In this document: positions 1 through 5,983 of the stretch, piece by piece
Position numbering within the stretch: position 1 is the stretch's first letter
How the letters are laid out: each line of letters begins with the position of its first letter
DNA from: JAOSJT01 sp035914695
GTDB lineage: Bacteria > Bacteroidota > Ignavibacteria > SZUA-365
DNA length: 14,668 nucleotides
Reading direction: 5' to 3'
Assembly: GCA_035914695.1 (NCBI GenBank)
Contig: JAMIQH010000157.1
Span: forward strand, 1 to 14,668
The notes under the pieces: generated by a model
What the model saw: the letters and a program-made list of their open reading frames with translations, nothing else
What the model was told of the DNA's origin: nothing
The model's database searches: none
Made by a program: the position numbers and the translations under genes

Positions 1-169
1 CGAACCTCAATATACGGAGTTTCGCGTCGGGAACAAAAAAGTTCAGCTTCTTTTCGAGAAAAAAATCACAAGCGCGTCGGCAAATTGCCCACGTGCCTCT
101 CTGTAATGGTGGAATTCCCGGATTTCGAGGAGAAATTATCGGTTTCGATGAGAAAAAACGCGTTTTGCG
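1..169. other. Left-edge stretch without a supported gene
   Basis: This is the region downstream of the lipoprotein gene. All three forward frames are open through much of it (one ends in TAA at about position 106), so a carboxy-terminal fragment of a plus-strand gene entering from the left cannot be excluded. No frame has a recognisable motif or a start with a ribosome binding site. On the minus strand it is A/T-rich and contains a candidate outward promoter at 9-36. The palindrome AAAACGCGTTTT at 155-166 lies just past the lipoprotein stop but has no loop. Confidence 0.4.
9..36 (-). promoter_or_regulatory. Candidate sigma70-like promoter reading out of the left edge
   Basis: On the minus strand TTGTTC (31-36) and TATATT (9-14) are separated by 16 nt. 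The -10 matches 5 of 6 consensus bases, the -35 only 3 of 6. It would drive a gene lying just left of the window. This is inference from motif shape only, and FCB-group bacteria often use different promoter consensus sequences. Confidence 0.25.
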
Positions 170-913
170 CTACATCCCCAACGTCGTTGCTTTTTGCACG
201 CTCGTCAACAGTGCACCGCATTGTTGCAAGCTGTCGAGTAATTGCTCGTAGGCCACATCCGACTCCACCGCCTGGCGTTTTTCCATAAGCTGGCGCTTGA
301 CCACCTTGGCGTAAAGCGTGGGCGAAATGTGCGCCGTGCCCTGTGCCAGATAGGTGTCGAATTTGCCCGCTTCGTACACGAACCAGATGTGAAACCCCTC
401 CACAATGGTGCTGCTGAGCGCGGCGCGCGATACCAGCGAATCGGCTTTCGCGCGCGTCAAGCCATGCTGTTCCATCAAATAGCGCATGCTCAGCGCGTAA
501 TGCGACTCGCCGCGCCGCACGGTGTGCGGACTGGGCAGTTGCGCGAGCAAATCATTCATGGCCTCGCGCGACTCGGCGATGGCTTCCTGCTGTTCGAGCA
601 TTTCCTCGAGTATGCGCGCGCAGGAGGCATCCTCCTCCTCGTCGGCGCGCTGTTCGAGCAGGGCGCAGGCCTTGGTGTCGAAGCCGCATTCCGCGTGAAT
701 GGTGAGTGGCAGTCGCTTCGCTGGCGCGACGGTTTGATTGTAGGATTGCAGCAACTCGCGCATGCGCTCCTGCCTCCGGGCGATATCGCCGCTGTGGGCA
801 TCCATATCGGAAGCGATGGTCCGGAATTCTTCGTAGCTCAGGCGCCCGTCTCCACAGGATGCGAGCAGGGCGAGCGTCAGTATGATGAGTGTGCGTCGTG
901 TCACAAGATGCAT
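170..913 (-). CDS. Putative lipoprotein with LysM-like segment
   Basis: The 247-residue product starts with a short basic stretch and a hydrophobic core, then LASC with Cys20 as the probable lipidated residue (signal peptidase II site), so it should be a membrane-anchored lipoprotein. Residues about 85-125 are rich in Glu, Ala, Gln and Arg in a heptad-like pattern and probably form a helical or coiled-coil region. Residues about 130-195 resemble a LysM-like peptidoglycan-binding unit: HTVRRGESHYAL is close to the usual YTVKKGDSL opening. Cys76, Cys83, Cys98 and Cys232 could form disulfides outside the cytoplasm. The start codon is 3 nt downstream of the Nudix stop, so the two genes are almost certainly co-transcribed and the start is probably reached by coupling, since there is no clear Shine-Dalgarno. 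I do not recognise a named family; the LysM assignment is moderate and function is unknown. Confidence 0.75.
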   Translation of the reverse strand: MHLVTRRTLIILTLALLASCGDGRLSYEEFRTIASDMDAHSGDIARRQERMRELLQSYNQTVAPAKRLPLTIHAECGFDTKACALLEQRADEEEDASCARILEEMLEQQEAIAESREAMNDLLAQLPSPHTVRRGESHYALSMRYLMEQHGLTRAKADSLVSRAALSSTIVEGFHIWFVYEAGKFDTYLAQGTAHISPTLYAKVVKRQLMEKRQAVESDVAYEQLLDSLQQCGALLTSVQKATTLGM

Positions 914-916
914 GCG

Positions 917-1492
917 TCACGAATGCGATTGTTCAACAACGGGAGCGGACGGAATGCCGTCACGCAGGAACAGAAATTGAAACGCGGCCACCACGAGCGA
1001 ATGGCTGATGGCGCCGCTCTGTATCAACGCAGGAATGTGCGCAAGAGGGACGAGACGCACGCGCAATTCCTCGAAATCGTCGGGACGGGGATCGGCCACG
1101 CGGCGCACCGCATGCGCGACAAAAGAATGGCACACATTGCCCTGAATGGCGGGATTGGGATGCACCATGCCAATGGCATCAATACCGTCGCTGTCGTATC
1201 CGCTCTCCTCGAGCATCTCGCGGCGCGCGGCCGCAAGCGGCGAGCAGTCCTCGGCATCCACGATGCCGCCGGGAATTTCCAGCGTCACCGCGCCAATGCC
1301 GTGGCGGAATTGCTCGACCATCACCACCTGCCCATCATCGGTGATCGGAATGATGTTGCACCAATCGCTGCCGTTCAGCACGAAAAACTCGCCCTCGCGG
1401 CGATGGTTGCTCCGTGTAACGCGGTTGACGGTGAAGACGCGGCAATCCAGCAGCGTGTCGCTGGCGAGGGTATCCCAATGCAGCGTACTCAT
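917..1492 (-). CDS. Nudix hydrolase, ADP-ribose pyrophosphatase-like
   Basis: The 191-residue product is a Nudix hydrolase, probably cleaving ADP-ribose or another nucleoside diphosphate-X compound in the cytoplasm. The Nudix box lies at residues 75-99: the second half REMLEESGY (91-99) fits the REUxEExGU consensus exactly, with Glu92, Glu95 and Glu96 as metal ligands. The first half (PGGIVDAED) is one or two residues longer than the Gx5Ex7 spacing. MVEQFRHG before the box and the NPAIQGN segment after it are typical of the ADP-ribose pyrophosphatase branch. The start at 1492 is chosen over an ATG 37 codons upstream because GGAGG lies 7 nt before it and similarity begins there. It is followed after 3 nt by the lipoprotein gene. 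Substrate is inferred; the family call is firm. Confidence 0.9.
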   Translation of the reverse strand: MSTLHWDTLASDTLLDCRVFTVNRVTRSNHRREGEFFVLNGSDWCNIIPITDDGQVVMVEQFRHGIGAVTLEIPGGIVDAEDCSPLAAARREMLEESGYDSDGIDAIGMVHPNPAIQGNVCHSFVAHAVRRVADPRPDDFEELRVRLVPLAHIPALIQSGAISHSLVVAAFQFLFLRDGIPSAPVVEQSHS

Positions 1493-1605
1493 GCACGTGC
1501 CTCCGTCTCCGCGAGGAACGGCGGTACGTTGCGTGTTGCGGGGATTGTCCCGATGCGTCGATATGGAATGCATGCACTGTTCATGGCGCGGAGCCGTGAA
1601 CAAGC

Positions 1606-1633
1606 AATATGCAACGATTCAACGAAAGGACAA
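1606..1633 (-). promoter_or_regulatory. Candidate promoter for the Nudix-lipoprotein pair
   Basis: On the minus strand TTGTCC (1628-1633) and CATATT (1606-1611) are separated by 16 nt, each matching 4 of 6 consensus bases. It would give a leader of about 110 nt before the Nudix start at 1492. No terminator hairpin is visible between the UPF0173 stop and this point, so read-through from the upstream gene is equally possible. Confidence 0.25.
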
Positions 1634-1652
1634 AGCACGTCTTGTGGGTGTG

Positions 1653-2330
1653 TCAGAGTTCGAGGGTCTCGCCGAAGGCCATCACGCGCGCGCGCAGTCC
1701 CAGCGCCTCCACGCCCGTACGGAAATCCTCGGGATTGGCGGCGATAACGGGGAAGGTGTTGTAATGCATGGGAATGGCCAGTCCGGGCCGCACGAATTCC
1801 ACCGCGGTGATGGCATCTTCCACGCCCATGGTGAAATTATCTCCGATGGGTGCGAGCATGACATCAATGGCATTGCGCTGGCCGATGAGCTGCATGTCGA
1901 GAAACAGTCCGGTGTCGCCGGTGTGATACACCGTCTTGCCACCGATGGTGATCAGTACACCGGCGGGTTCGCCCATGTAGCTGCCGTCGGGTGCCGCACT
2001 GCCGTGATGCGCGATGGTGAATTTCACACGGCCGAAAGGAAAATTCCAGGCGCCGCCGATGTGCATGTTGTGCGCCTGCGCGCCCTTGTCGATCGCGTAA
2101 TTGGCCAATTCGTTCACCGCGATGATGGTGGCTCCATCCCGTTTCGCAATGGCCAGCCCGTCGCCAAGATGGTCGCCGTGCGCATGCGTCAGCACCACGA
2201 AATCCGCGCGCACATCCGCCGCGGCGATGGGGCTGGTGGGATTGCCGGTGAAAAAGGGATCGATGACAACAGTATACGTGCCGTCGTTGAGAATGAATGT
2301 CGAATGGCTGGCGTAGGTAAGCTTCAGCAT
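1653..2330 (-). CDS. Metal-dependent hydrolase, UPF0173 (metallo-beta-lactamase fold)
   Basis: The 225-residue product is a metallo-beta-lactamase-superfamily protein of the UPF0173 (YtkL-like) group, a soluble cytoplasmic enzyme of unknown substrate. The metal site is complete: THAHGDH at residues 48-54 is the HxHxDH motif, His108/His109 lie in IAHHGS, Asp139 in YHTGDTG, and His189 in IPMHYNTFP. The length equals that of the family (about 225 residues). The upstream ATG at 2492 would add 54 residues without family similarity and is rejected. Two ATGs are adjacent, at 2333 and 2330; GGAG ends 3 nt before the first and 6 nt before the second, so 2330 has the better spacing. A sigma70-like promoter is visible at 2362-2390. 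Hydrolase activity is inferred from the fold. Confidence 0.92.
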   Translation of the reverse strand: MLKLTYASHSTFILNDGTYTVVIDPFFTGNPTSPIAAADVRADFVVLTHAHGDHLGDGLAIAKRDGATIIAVNELANYAIDKGAQAHNMHIGGAWNFPFGRVKFTIAHHGSAAPDGSYMGEPAGVLITIGGKTVYHTGDTGLFLDMQLIGQRNAIDVMLAPIGDNFTMGVEDAITAVEFVRPGLAIPMHYNTFPVIAANPEDFRTGVEALGLRARVMAFGETLEL

Positions 2331-2361
2331 CATGTTCTCCGTCGTGATGGATCGAAGTGGA

Positions 2362-2390
2362 AATATAGGCGCGGTACGGCTGCGGGGCAA
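2362..2390 (-). promoter_or_regulatory. Promoter of the UPF0173 gene
   Basis: On the minus strand TTGCCC (2385-2390) and TATATT (2362-2367) are separated by exactly 17 nt, matching 4 of 6 and 5 of 6 sigma70 consensus bases. Transcription would start near 2355, giving a leader of about 25 nt that contains the GGAG ribosome binding site. Strength and sigma factor are inferred. Confidence 0.5.
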
Positions 2391-2395
2391 GACCG

Positions 2396-2433
2396 GAACG
2401 CAGAGTTCTCGGAGTTCGCTGAGGGCACGGAGG
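2396..2433. repeat. Degenerate CRGAG-type intergenic repeat
   Basis: The stretch repeats the pattern CAGAGTTCT / CGGAGTTCG / CTGAGGGCA / CGGAGG about every 9-10 nt. Low-complexity runs of this kind are, from general knowledge, scattered through intergenic regions of many environmental bacterial genomes. It lies just upstream of the UPF0173 promoter. No coding potential or known function. Confidence 0.5.
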
Positions 2434-2522
2434 AAGGGGTGATTGGAACGGCCGTGGGGATATTGAAGCTTCGTCGTTTGCCAAAGATACAAGGCGCCAT
2501 TTGTATAATCGCGGGAATGTGC

Positions 2523-2604
2523 TCAGGTTATACCCTGAATATGTGGTTGTAAAAATCAGGATAAAACCTGATTTGGGGCTTGATTCTATCAGGATATAAC
2601 CTTA
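2523..2604 (+). promoter_or_regulatory. Array of three 16-bp operator-like palindromes, 33-bp period
   Basis: Three near-palindromes begin at 2523 (TCAGGTTATACCCTGA), 2556 (TCAGGATAAAACCTGA) and 2589 (TCAGGATATAACCTTA). The start-to-start distance is exactly 33 bp both times, about three helical turns, so the sites face nearly the same side of the DNA. The shared half-site is TCAGGWTA. Site 3 fills the spacer of the mmpA promoter and touches its -10 box. Because the downstream gene encodes an HTH protein, the simplest reading is an autorepressor operator with two upstream cooperative sites. The protein bound is inferred; the repeats and spacing are seen directly. Confidence 0.75.
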
Positions 2605-2608
2605 TGAT
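2580..2608 (+). promoter_or_regulatory. Promoter of the mmpA gene
   Basis: TTGATT (2580-2585) and TATGAT (2603-2608) are separated by 17 nt, matching 4 of 6 and 5 of 6 sigma70 consensus bases. Transcription would begin near 2615, leaving a leader of about 25 nt with GAGG at 2629-2632 before the ATG at 2640. The third palindrome (2589-2604) lies between the two boxes, where a bound protein should block RNA polymerase. Confidence 0.55.
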
Positions 2609-2639
2609 TTCTCGGTGACATCGACACGAGGAAATCCGT

Positions 2640-3104
2640 ATGAAGCGCGAAAGCAGAAAACTGGTGCTCGAACAACTCGACAGGAAGCTCGGCGAGCTGA
2701 GACCTCTGGCCGCGATGATTGTACCGGAGAGGGGCTGGCTCCACGCCATCCGTACCGCTCTCGGGATGTCGCTCCGGCAACTCGGGGCCCGATTGGATAT
2801 ATCCGCGCAGAGCGTGAAGGAAATCGAGGAGCGGGAAGCGGACGGATCCATCACCCTGCGATCACTGCGGCAAGCCGCCAATGCTCTGGATCTGGATCTC
2901 GTGCATGTCCTTGTTCCAAGGGATGCCTCTCTGCATGCGATGATCGAGAAGAGAGCGGGGCAGGTCGCACGTTCCATCGTATTGAGGACGTCGAAGTCGA
3001 TGGAACTCGAGGAGCAGGGGGTGTCGGCCGAGCGCATCGAGACGTCGCTCCATTCGAAAACCGATGAACTTATCCGCACAATGCCGAGGTATTTATGGGA
3101 CTAG
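2640..3104 (+). CDS. mmpA: Mobile mystery protein A (HTH regulator)
   Basis: The 154-residue product matches the mobile mystery protein A family as I know it (TIGR02612): an amino-terminal LEQLDRKL segment (10-17), RGWLHAIRTALGMSLRQLG (31-49) leading into an XRE/Cro-type helix-turn-helix at about 36-95, and a carboxy-terminal helical part ending in LWD. The SAQSVKEIEEREADGSITL region contains the recognition helix and the family's conserved EADGSITL. These proteins are usually encoded directly upstream of mobile mystery protein B, a Fic-domain protein, in variable or mobile regions; the pair has a toxin-antitoxin-like layout. Here the stop overlaps the ATG of an mmpB remnant by 10 nt. GAGG lies 7 nt before the ATG. 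It probably represses its own promoter through the palindromes at 2523-2604. Family call is strong; function is inferred. Confidence 0.88.
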   Translation: MKRESRKLVLEQLDRKLGELRPLAAMIVPERGWLHAIRTALGMSLRQLGARLDISAQSVKEIEEREADGSITLRSLRQAANALDLDLVHVLVPRDASLHAMIEKRAGQVARSIVLRTSKSMELEEQGVSAERIETSLHSKTDELIRTMPRYLWD

Positions 3105-3238
3105 ATCTCGAATACATCGGCGGACAGACCCCCGTCGACGAGGATGAGAAACAGGGGCTGCTTCCTGATTTCGCCATTGCGGCACCCGAGACATGTGAAG
3201 GAAGCACAATTTCCTCCTCCCTGCGGAAAGCTTATTGA
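3095..3238 (+). pseudogene. mmpB: Truncated mobile mystery protein B (Fic partner remnant)
   Basis: The 47-codon frame starts at an ATG overlapping the end of mmpA by 10 nt, with GAGG 5 nt upstream. Residues 1-23 (MGLDLEYIGGQTPVDEDEKQ, then GLL) look like the conserved amino terminus of mobile mystery protein B. After about position 3164 similarity stops and an unrelated tail of 24 residues runs to a TGA. Family members are roughly 200 residues and carry a Fic domain with an HPFxxGNGR active-site loop; I find no such motif in the three forward frames down to 3700. The gene is therefore a stub and the Fic activity is lost, although translation signals are intact. The alternative, a genuine 47-residue protein, is unlikely. 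Confidence 0.8.
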
Positions 3239-3435
3239 TCGCGAAACGAGACAACGCCCTCTCGTCAGGTTGCGTCTCTGCTTCTTTGCGACGTTGCGTT
3301 CCATTCTCCTGAAGTCGGAAGGGAATTCAACGCAATGACGCCAAGGCGCAATGACGCATAAATGGCTATTCTCACGAGCCCTGTCGTTTCGTGAAATAAA
3401 CACCTCCGCTCTGCTTTCGCCATTGCAGCACCCGA
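3169..3435. repeat. Pair of 21-bp direct repeats flanking 225 bp
   Basis: The 21-mer at 3169-3189 (beginning TTTCGCCATTGC, then GGCACCCGA) recurs at 3415-3435 with a single G-to-A difference. The first copy starts about 5 nt after the point where mmpB similarity ends. This suggests that the repeats belong to an inserted or rearranged segment that removed the rest of mmpB. No transposase or clear terminal inverted repeats are visible, so the element type is unknown. Confidence 0.6.
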
Positions 3436-3645
3436 ATCACAAGCGGAATCCCCGTACGTGATTAAAAACAATGGCTCACAATTGCAATCCCAAATAGCAT
3501 GGCGAAGTCAGGAGGCCGGGGATAGTGAATACGTCGCGTCTTGCGAGATAGAACTTCCATCAAATCGCACAACATCCGATAGACTTCCGCGAGTGCCATC
3601 AACAGCTTCCCCTCTCCACGTCCGGAGGCTGGCAGGGGATGTGAG
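3239..3645. other. Gene-free repeat-bearing stretch
   Basis: No convincing gene lies between the mmpB stub and the terminator of the T9SS protein. Open frames here on both strands lack ribosome binding sites and recognisable motifs. The stretch holds the second 21-bp repeat copy and the GCAATGACGC-type repeats, and is lower in GC than the flanking genes. It looks like decayed accessory DNA. Confidence 0.55.
3288..3357. repeat. GCAATGACGC-type direct and inverted repeats
   Basis: CGCAATGACGC occurs twice, at 3331-3341 and 3347-3357. The segment GCGACGTTGCGTT at 3288-3300 is an imperfect inverted copy (11 of 13 bases) of AACGCAATGACGC at 3329-3341, so the region could fold into a hairpin with a 28-nt loop. 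Degenerate ACGCAAWGACGC runs are common in intergenic DNA of many bacterial genomes; no function is assigned. Confidence 0.5.
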
Positions 3646-3677
3646 AAAAAAAAACGGCGCGGGGGAGACCCGCGCCG
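3646..3677 (-). terminator. Intrinsic terminator after the T9SS-sorted protein gene
   Basis: On the minus strand a perfect 9-bp stem CGGCGCGGG/CCCGCGCCG (3655-3663 with 3669-3677) closes a 5-nt loop and is followed at once by nine T residues (3646-3654). It lies 24 nt past the stop codon at 3702. This is a textbook Rho-independent terminator. Confidence 0.93.
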
Positions 3678-3701
3678 CGTTCCACGAAGTGGAGGAAGGA
3701 A

Positions 3702-5732
3702 TTACTTGCTGAGCAGCATGCGCTTGGCGGTGCTGAACGAACCGCTCTCGAGGCGGTACATGTACACGCCACTGGGCAGCGTTCCGGCATCGAAGGTCGC
3801 GCGATGCGTACCGGCTTCGACGAAACCGTTCACCAGCGTCGAGACTTCCTGACCGAGCATGTTGTACACGCGCAGCGTGGTCTGAGCGCCCGCGGGCAGC
3901 GTGAAGGTGATTTCGGTGCTCGGGTTGAAGGGGTTCGGGTAGTTCTGCTGCAGGGCGAAAGCACCCGGAGCCGCATCGAGCTGCTGCACGCCGACGGCGA
4001 TACCGTCGAGCTTGGCGCCGCCCATATACCAGATGGTCTGATCGGAGAACACGGGATCGTCGTCGTAGTTCTCGCCAATGCCCCACTCGGTGAAGATGAT
4101 GTGCACGGAGCCATCATCGCCGGCATAGTAGGCCATCTTCGTGAACTTGGCACCGACCTGATCAAGTTCGGTCAGGCGCATCAGACTGTCGAGTGCCCAG
4201 GTCAGAGTTTCGTCGCGGCCGTGGTCCCAGGTCCACTTGTAGGAGTACACGGACTTGCTGTCCACGTGGCGGCCGTTGAGGTAAATCTGCGTGAGCGTAT
4301 CGGGGAACGCAGTCGGTTGGCCGGCAACGTCGGCGACGCGGAAGGTGAGAATGGGGCTGATCCACTTCGCGAAGATTTTCTTGCCATCTAAGGTGCGGGC
4401 CCATTTCGGCTCGGCACGGAAGAGGTAGGGAGCATCCGTCGTGGACGAAGCGGTGAAGGAGTAGCGGTCCACGCGCGGACGGCGGGACGGACCGATGGGG
4501 ATGACGTGCCACTGGCCGTCGATCATGGTGACTTCGGACACGAAGGTGCTGTCCACATGGTTGAGCTTCACCGTGCTATCGGGATTCGCCTCATCGCGGA
4601 AGCTGAACGGATTGAGATCGGCGCTGAGCACGACCATGAAATGGGGCTCGTTCCGATAATCGAGGATGCCATCGAGATCCCAAGCCATGTGGCATTTGGC
4701 ATCGAAAGGTGAGGGGAGCACCGCATCCGAGGAGGGTTTCACGCGCTGAATGGGGTCCCAGGTGCGGCCCTTGTCTTTGGAAATGCGATAGGCGATCTCA
4801 TGACCCGGATCAAGCAGGAAGGCGCGGCCCGGCTCGCTCTCGATGATGAGCAGCCAGTACTGCATCATGGTGCCATCGGGGCTGATGTCGATTTTCATAT
4901 TGCTGTCGAAATAGCCCTGCGGCACGAGATCGTCGGTGTACACCGGCGTGTTCAGATCCGGATGCGCGGCCCAGCTGCCACCGTTGTCGGTGGAGCGCAG
5001 CAGGTACAGTTCGCCGGTGCTCTGGCCGTTGGAGGGATCCAGCGCAAGCGCCATGGTGTAGAGGTCGCCCGTGCTCTGATCGGGGACGATCTGCCAGGGA
5101 ATCGACCAATCCGGCGGCGTCGGCGCGGTGCTGTACTGCGGGTTGGCATTGTTGAGACCGGACTTCATGGCGTTGATTTCGCCGAAGTTGCTGGTGCCGT
5201 CGCCGAACTGCTTGACATGCGGCCAGATCACGCTCACCGCGGGATCACCAGCGCCCTGATTCGGGTTGAGGAAAATGATCGGGTAGCGCGGCTGCGGGGC
5301 GTTGGAAATGTTGTTGCCCTGCGGACCCCAGGTCTGACCGTTATCGCCGGAGTAGCGAATGTACAAGGTGTTGCCGTCGCTGGTGCCACGGTCGTTGCCG
5401 CGGAAAATCACGCCGACATTGCCGGTTTTCGGATCGCTGGAGATCTGATTGCGATTCTCGCCGATCACGGCGTAGGTGTTCGCCATCTTGCCGATTTCCA
5501 CCATGGTGCTCGGAACCATGGTCTTGCGAAGGGTACTGTGCTTGCGCGCGGCGCGAGCGGTGATGGCGGCTTCGTTGATGCCGAGGAATTCTTTGATCAC
5601 CGACGGACCTTCGGCGGAATTGTCGCTCATGACGCCCGGGCCCATGTGCTGCGGCGCACGCATTGTCACTTGCTGTGCCTGAGCCACTCCGGCCATGGCC
5701 ACGAGGAGGGCTAACAGAAACAGTTTTTTCAT
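3702..5732 (-). CDS. Secreted Asp-box (sialidase-like propeller) protein with T9SS sorting domain
   Basis: The 676-residue product has a cleavable signal peptide (MKKLFLLALLVAMAGVAQAQ) and a type IX secretion sorting domain at about 596-676: NYPNPFNPSTEITFTLP, RVYNMLGQEVSTLV, GVYMYRLESG and a basic end. It is thus expected to cross the outer membrane and be released or surface-bound. The body carries three Asp boxes (SxDxGxTW): SGDNGQTW (128-135), STDNGGSW (247-254) and SKDKGRTW (318-325), the hallmark of BNR/sialidase-type beta-propellers. No full set of sialidase catalytic residues (FRIP arginine motif) is evident, so enzymatic activity is doubtful and a binding or structural role is as likely. 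The start at 5732 has GGAGT 6 nt upstream. It is separated by 251 nt from the SPOR gene and ends at a strong terminator, so it is probably a single transcription unit. Confidence 0.9.
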   Translation of the reverse strand: MKKLFLLALLVAMAGVAQAQQVTMRAPQHMGPGVMSDNSAEGPSVIKEFLGINEAAITARAARKHSTLRKTMVPSTMVEIGKMANTYAVIGENRNQISSDPKTGNVGVIFRGNDRGTSDGNTLYIRYSGDNGQTWGPQGNNISNAPQPRYPIIFLNPNQGAGDPAVSVIWPHVKQFGDGTSNFGEINAMKSGLNNANPQYSTAPTPPDWSIPWQIVPDQSTGDLYTMALALDPSNGQSTGELYLLRSTDNGGSWAAHPDLNTPVYTDDLVPQGYFDSNMKIDISPDGTMMQYWLLIIESEPGRAFLLDPGHEIAYRISKDKGRTWDPIQRVKPSSDAVLPSPFDAKCHMAWDLDGILDYRNEPHFMVVLSADLNPFSFRDEANPDSTVKLNHVDSTFVSEVTMIDGQWHVIPIGPSRRPRVDRYSFTASSTTDAPYLFRAEPKWARTLDGKKIFAKWISPILTFRVADVAGQPTAFPDTLTQIYLNGRHVDSKSVYSYKWTWDHGRDETLTWALDSLMRLTELDQVGAKFTKMAYYAGDDGSVHIIFTEWGIGENYDDDPVFSDQTIWYMGGAKLDGIAVGVQQLDAAPGAFALQQNYPNPFNPSTEITFTLPAGAQTTLRVYNMLGQEVSTLVNGFVEAGTHRATFDAGTLPSGVYMYRLESGSFSTAKRMLLSK

Positions 5733-5775
5733 ACGTCACTCCATATTGTGTGGTGTAGAGAAGCGAGTTCAACAT

Positions 5776-5791
5776 GCGTGAAAAAACACGC
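5776..5791. other. Small hairpin in the leader of the T9SS protein gene
   Basis: GCGTG and CACGC form a 5-bp stem around six A residues (six T on the minus strand). It lies 44 nt before the start codon at 5732 and could be part of the promoter or leader. No T-tract follows, so it is not called a terminator. Confidence 0.3.
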
Positions 5792-5878
5792 AATTGCGAC
5801 GACACGCAAGGCAGTAAATTTGCCGTGCCTTTCGGAGTACCCGATACTTGCCTGCCGATGTCGGGCTGTGCGGGAAAG

Positions 5879-5898
5879 GCGCCGGATTGCTCCGGCGC
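5879..5898 (-). terminator. GC-rich hairpin after the SPOR-domain gene
   Basis: GCGCCGGA and TCCGGCGC pair perfectly over 8 bp around a 4-nt loop, about 85 nt past the SPOR stop. On the minus strand it is followed by CTTTCCC, a poor T-tract. It probably ends or attenuates the TPR-SPOR transcript, but could also be a leader structure for the next gene. Confidence 0.45.
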
Positions 5899-5983
5899 AT
5901 TTCATCATGAAATCTACACGTTTCGTTGAACATTCCCTAATACAAAGTCGTCCGATTTGCAAAGGGATGGATTTTTGCACCCA

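Noticed and set aside
155..166. AAAACGCGTTTT palindrome past the lipoprotein stop as a terminator
   Set aside because: The palindrome has no loop bases and a weak GC core, so a stable terminator hairpin is unlikely.
85..288. Small plus-strand open frame entering from the left edge
   Set aside because: It overlaps the lipoprotein gene, has no ribosome binding site, and the other forward frames are also open there.
2331..2492. 54-residue amino-terminal extension of the UPF0173 hydrolase
   Set aside because: It crosses the promoter and the degenerate repeat, and UPF0173 proteins begin with the LKLTYxSHS segment.
2523..2604. Could the evenly spaced repeats be a CRISPR array or replication iterons?
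   Set aside because: The units are 16-bp palindromes with 17-nt spacers, too short for CRISPR, with no cas genes. Iterons are usually non-palindromic direct repeats near a replication initiator gene, and none is present.
3095..3700. Search for a surviving Fic motif (HPFxxGNGR) downstream of the mmpB start
   Set aside because: No such motif was seen in any forward frame, so a simple frameshift does not explain the stub; the rest of the gene is missing.
3458..3712. 84-codon plus-strand open frame in the gene-free stretch
   Set aside because: No ribosome binding site or recognisable motif, and it runs through the intrinsic terminator and into the end of the T9SS gene on the other strand.
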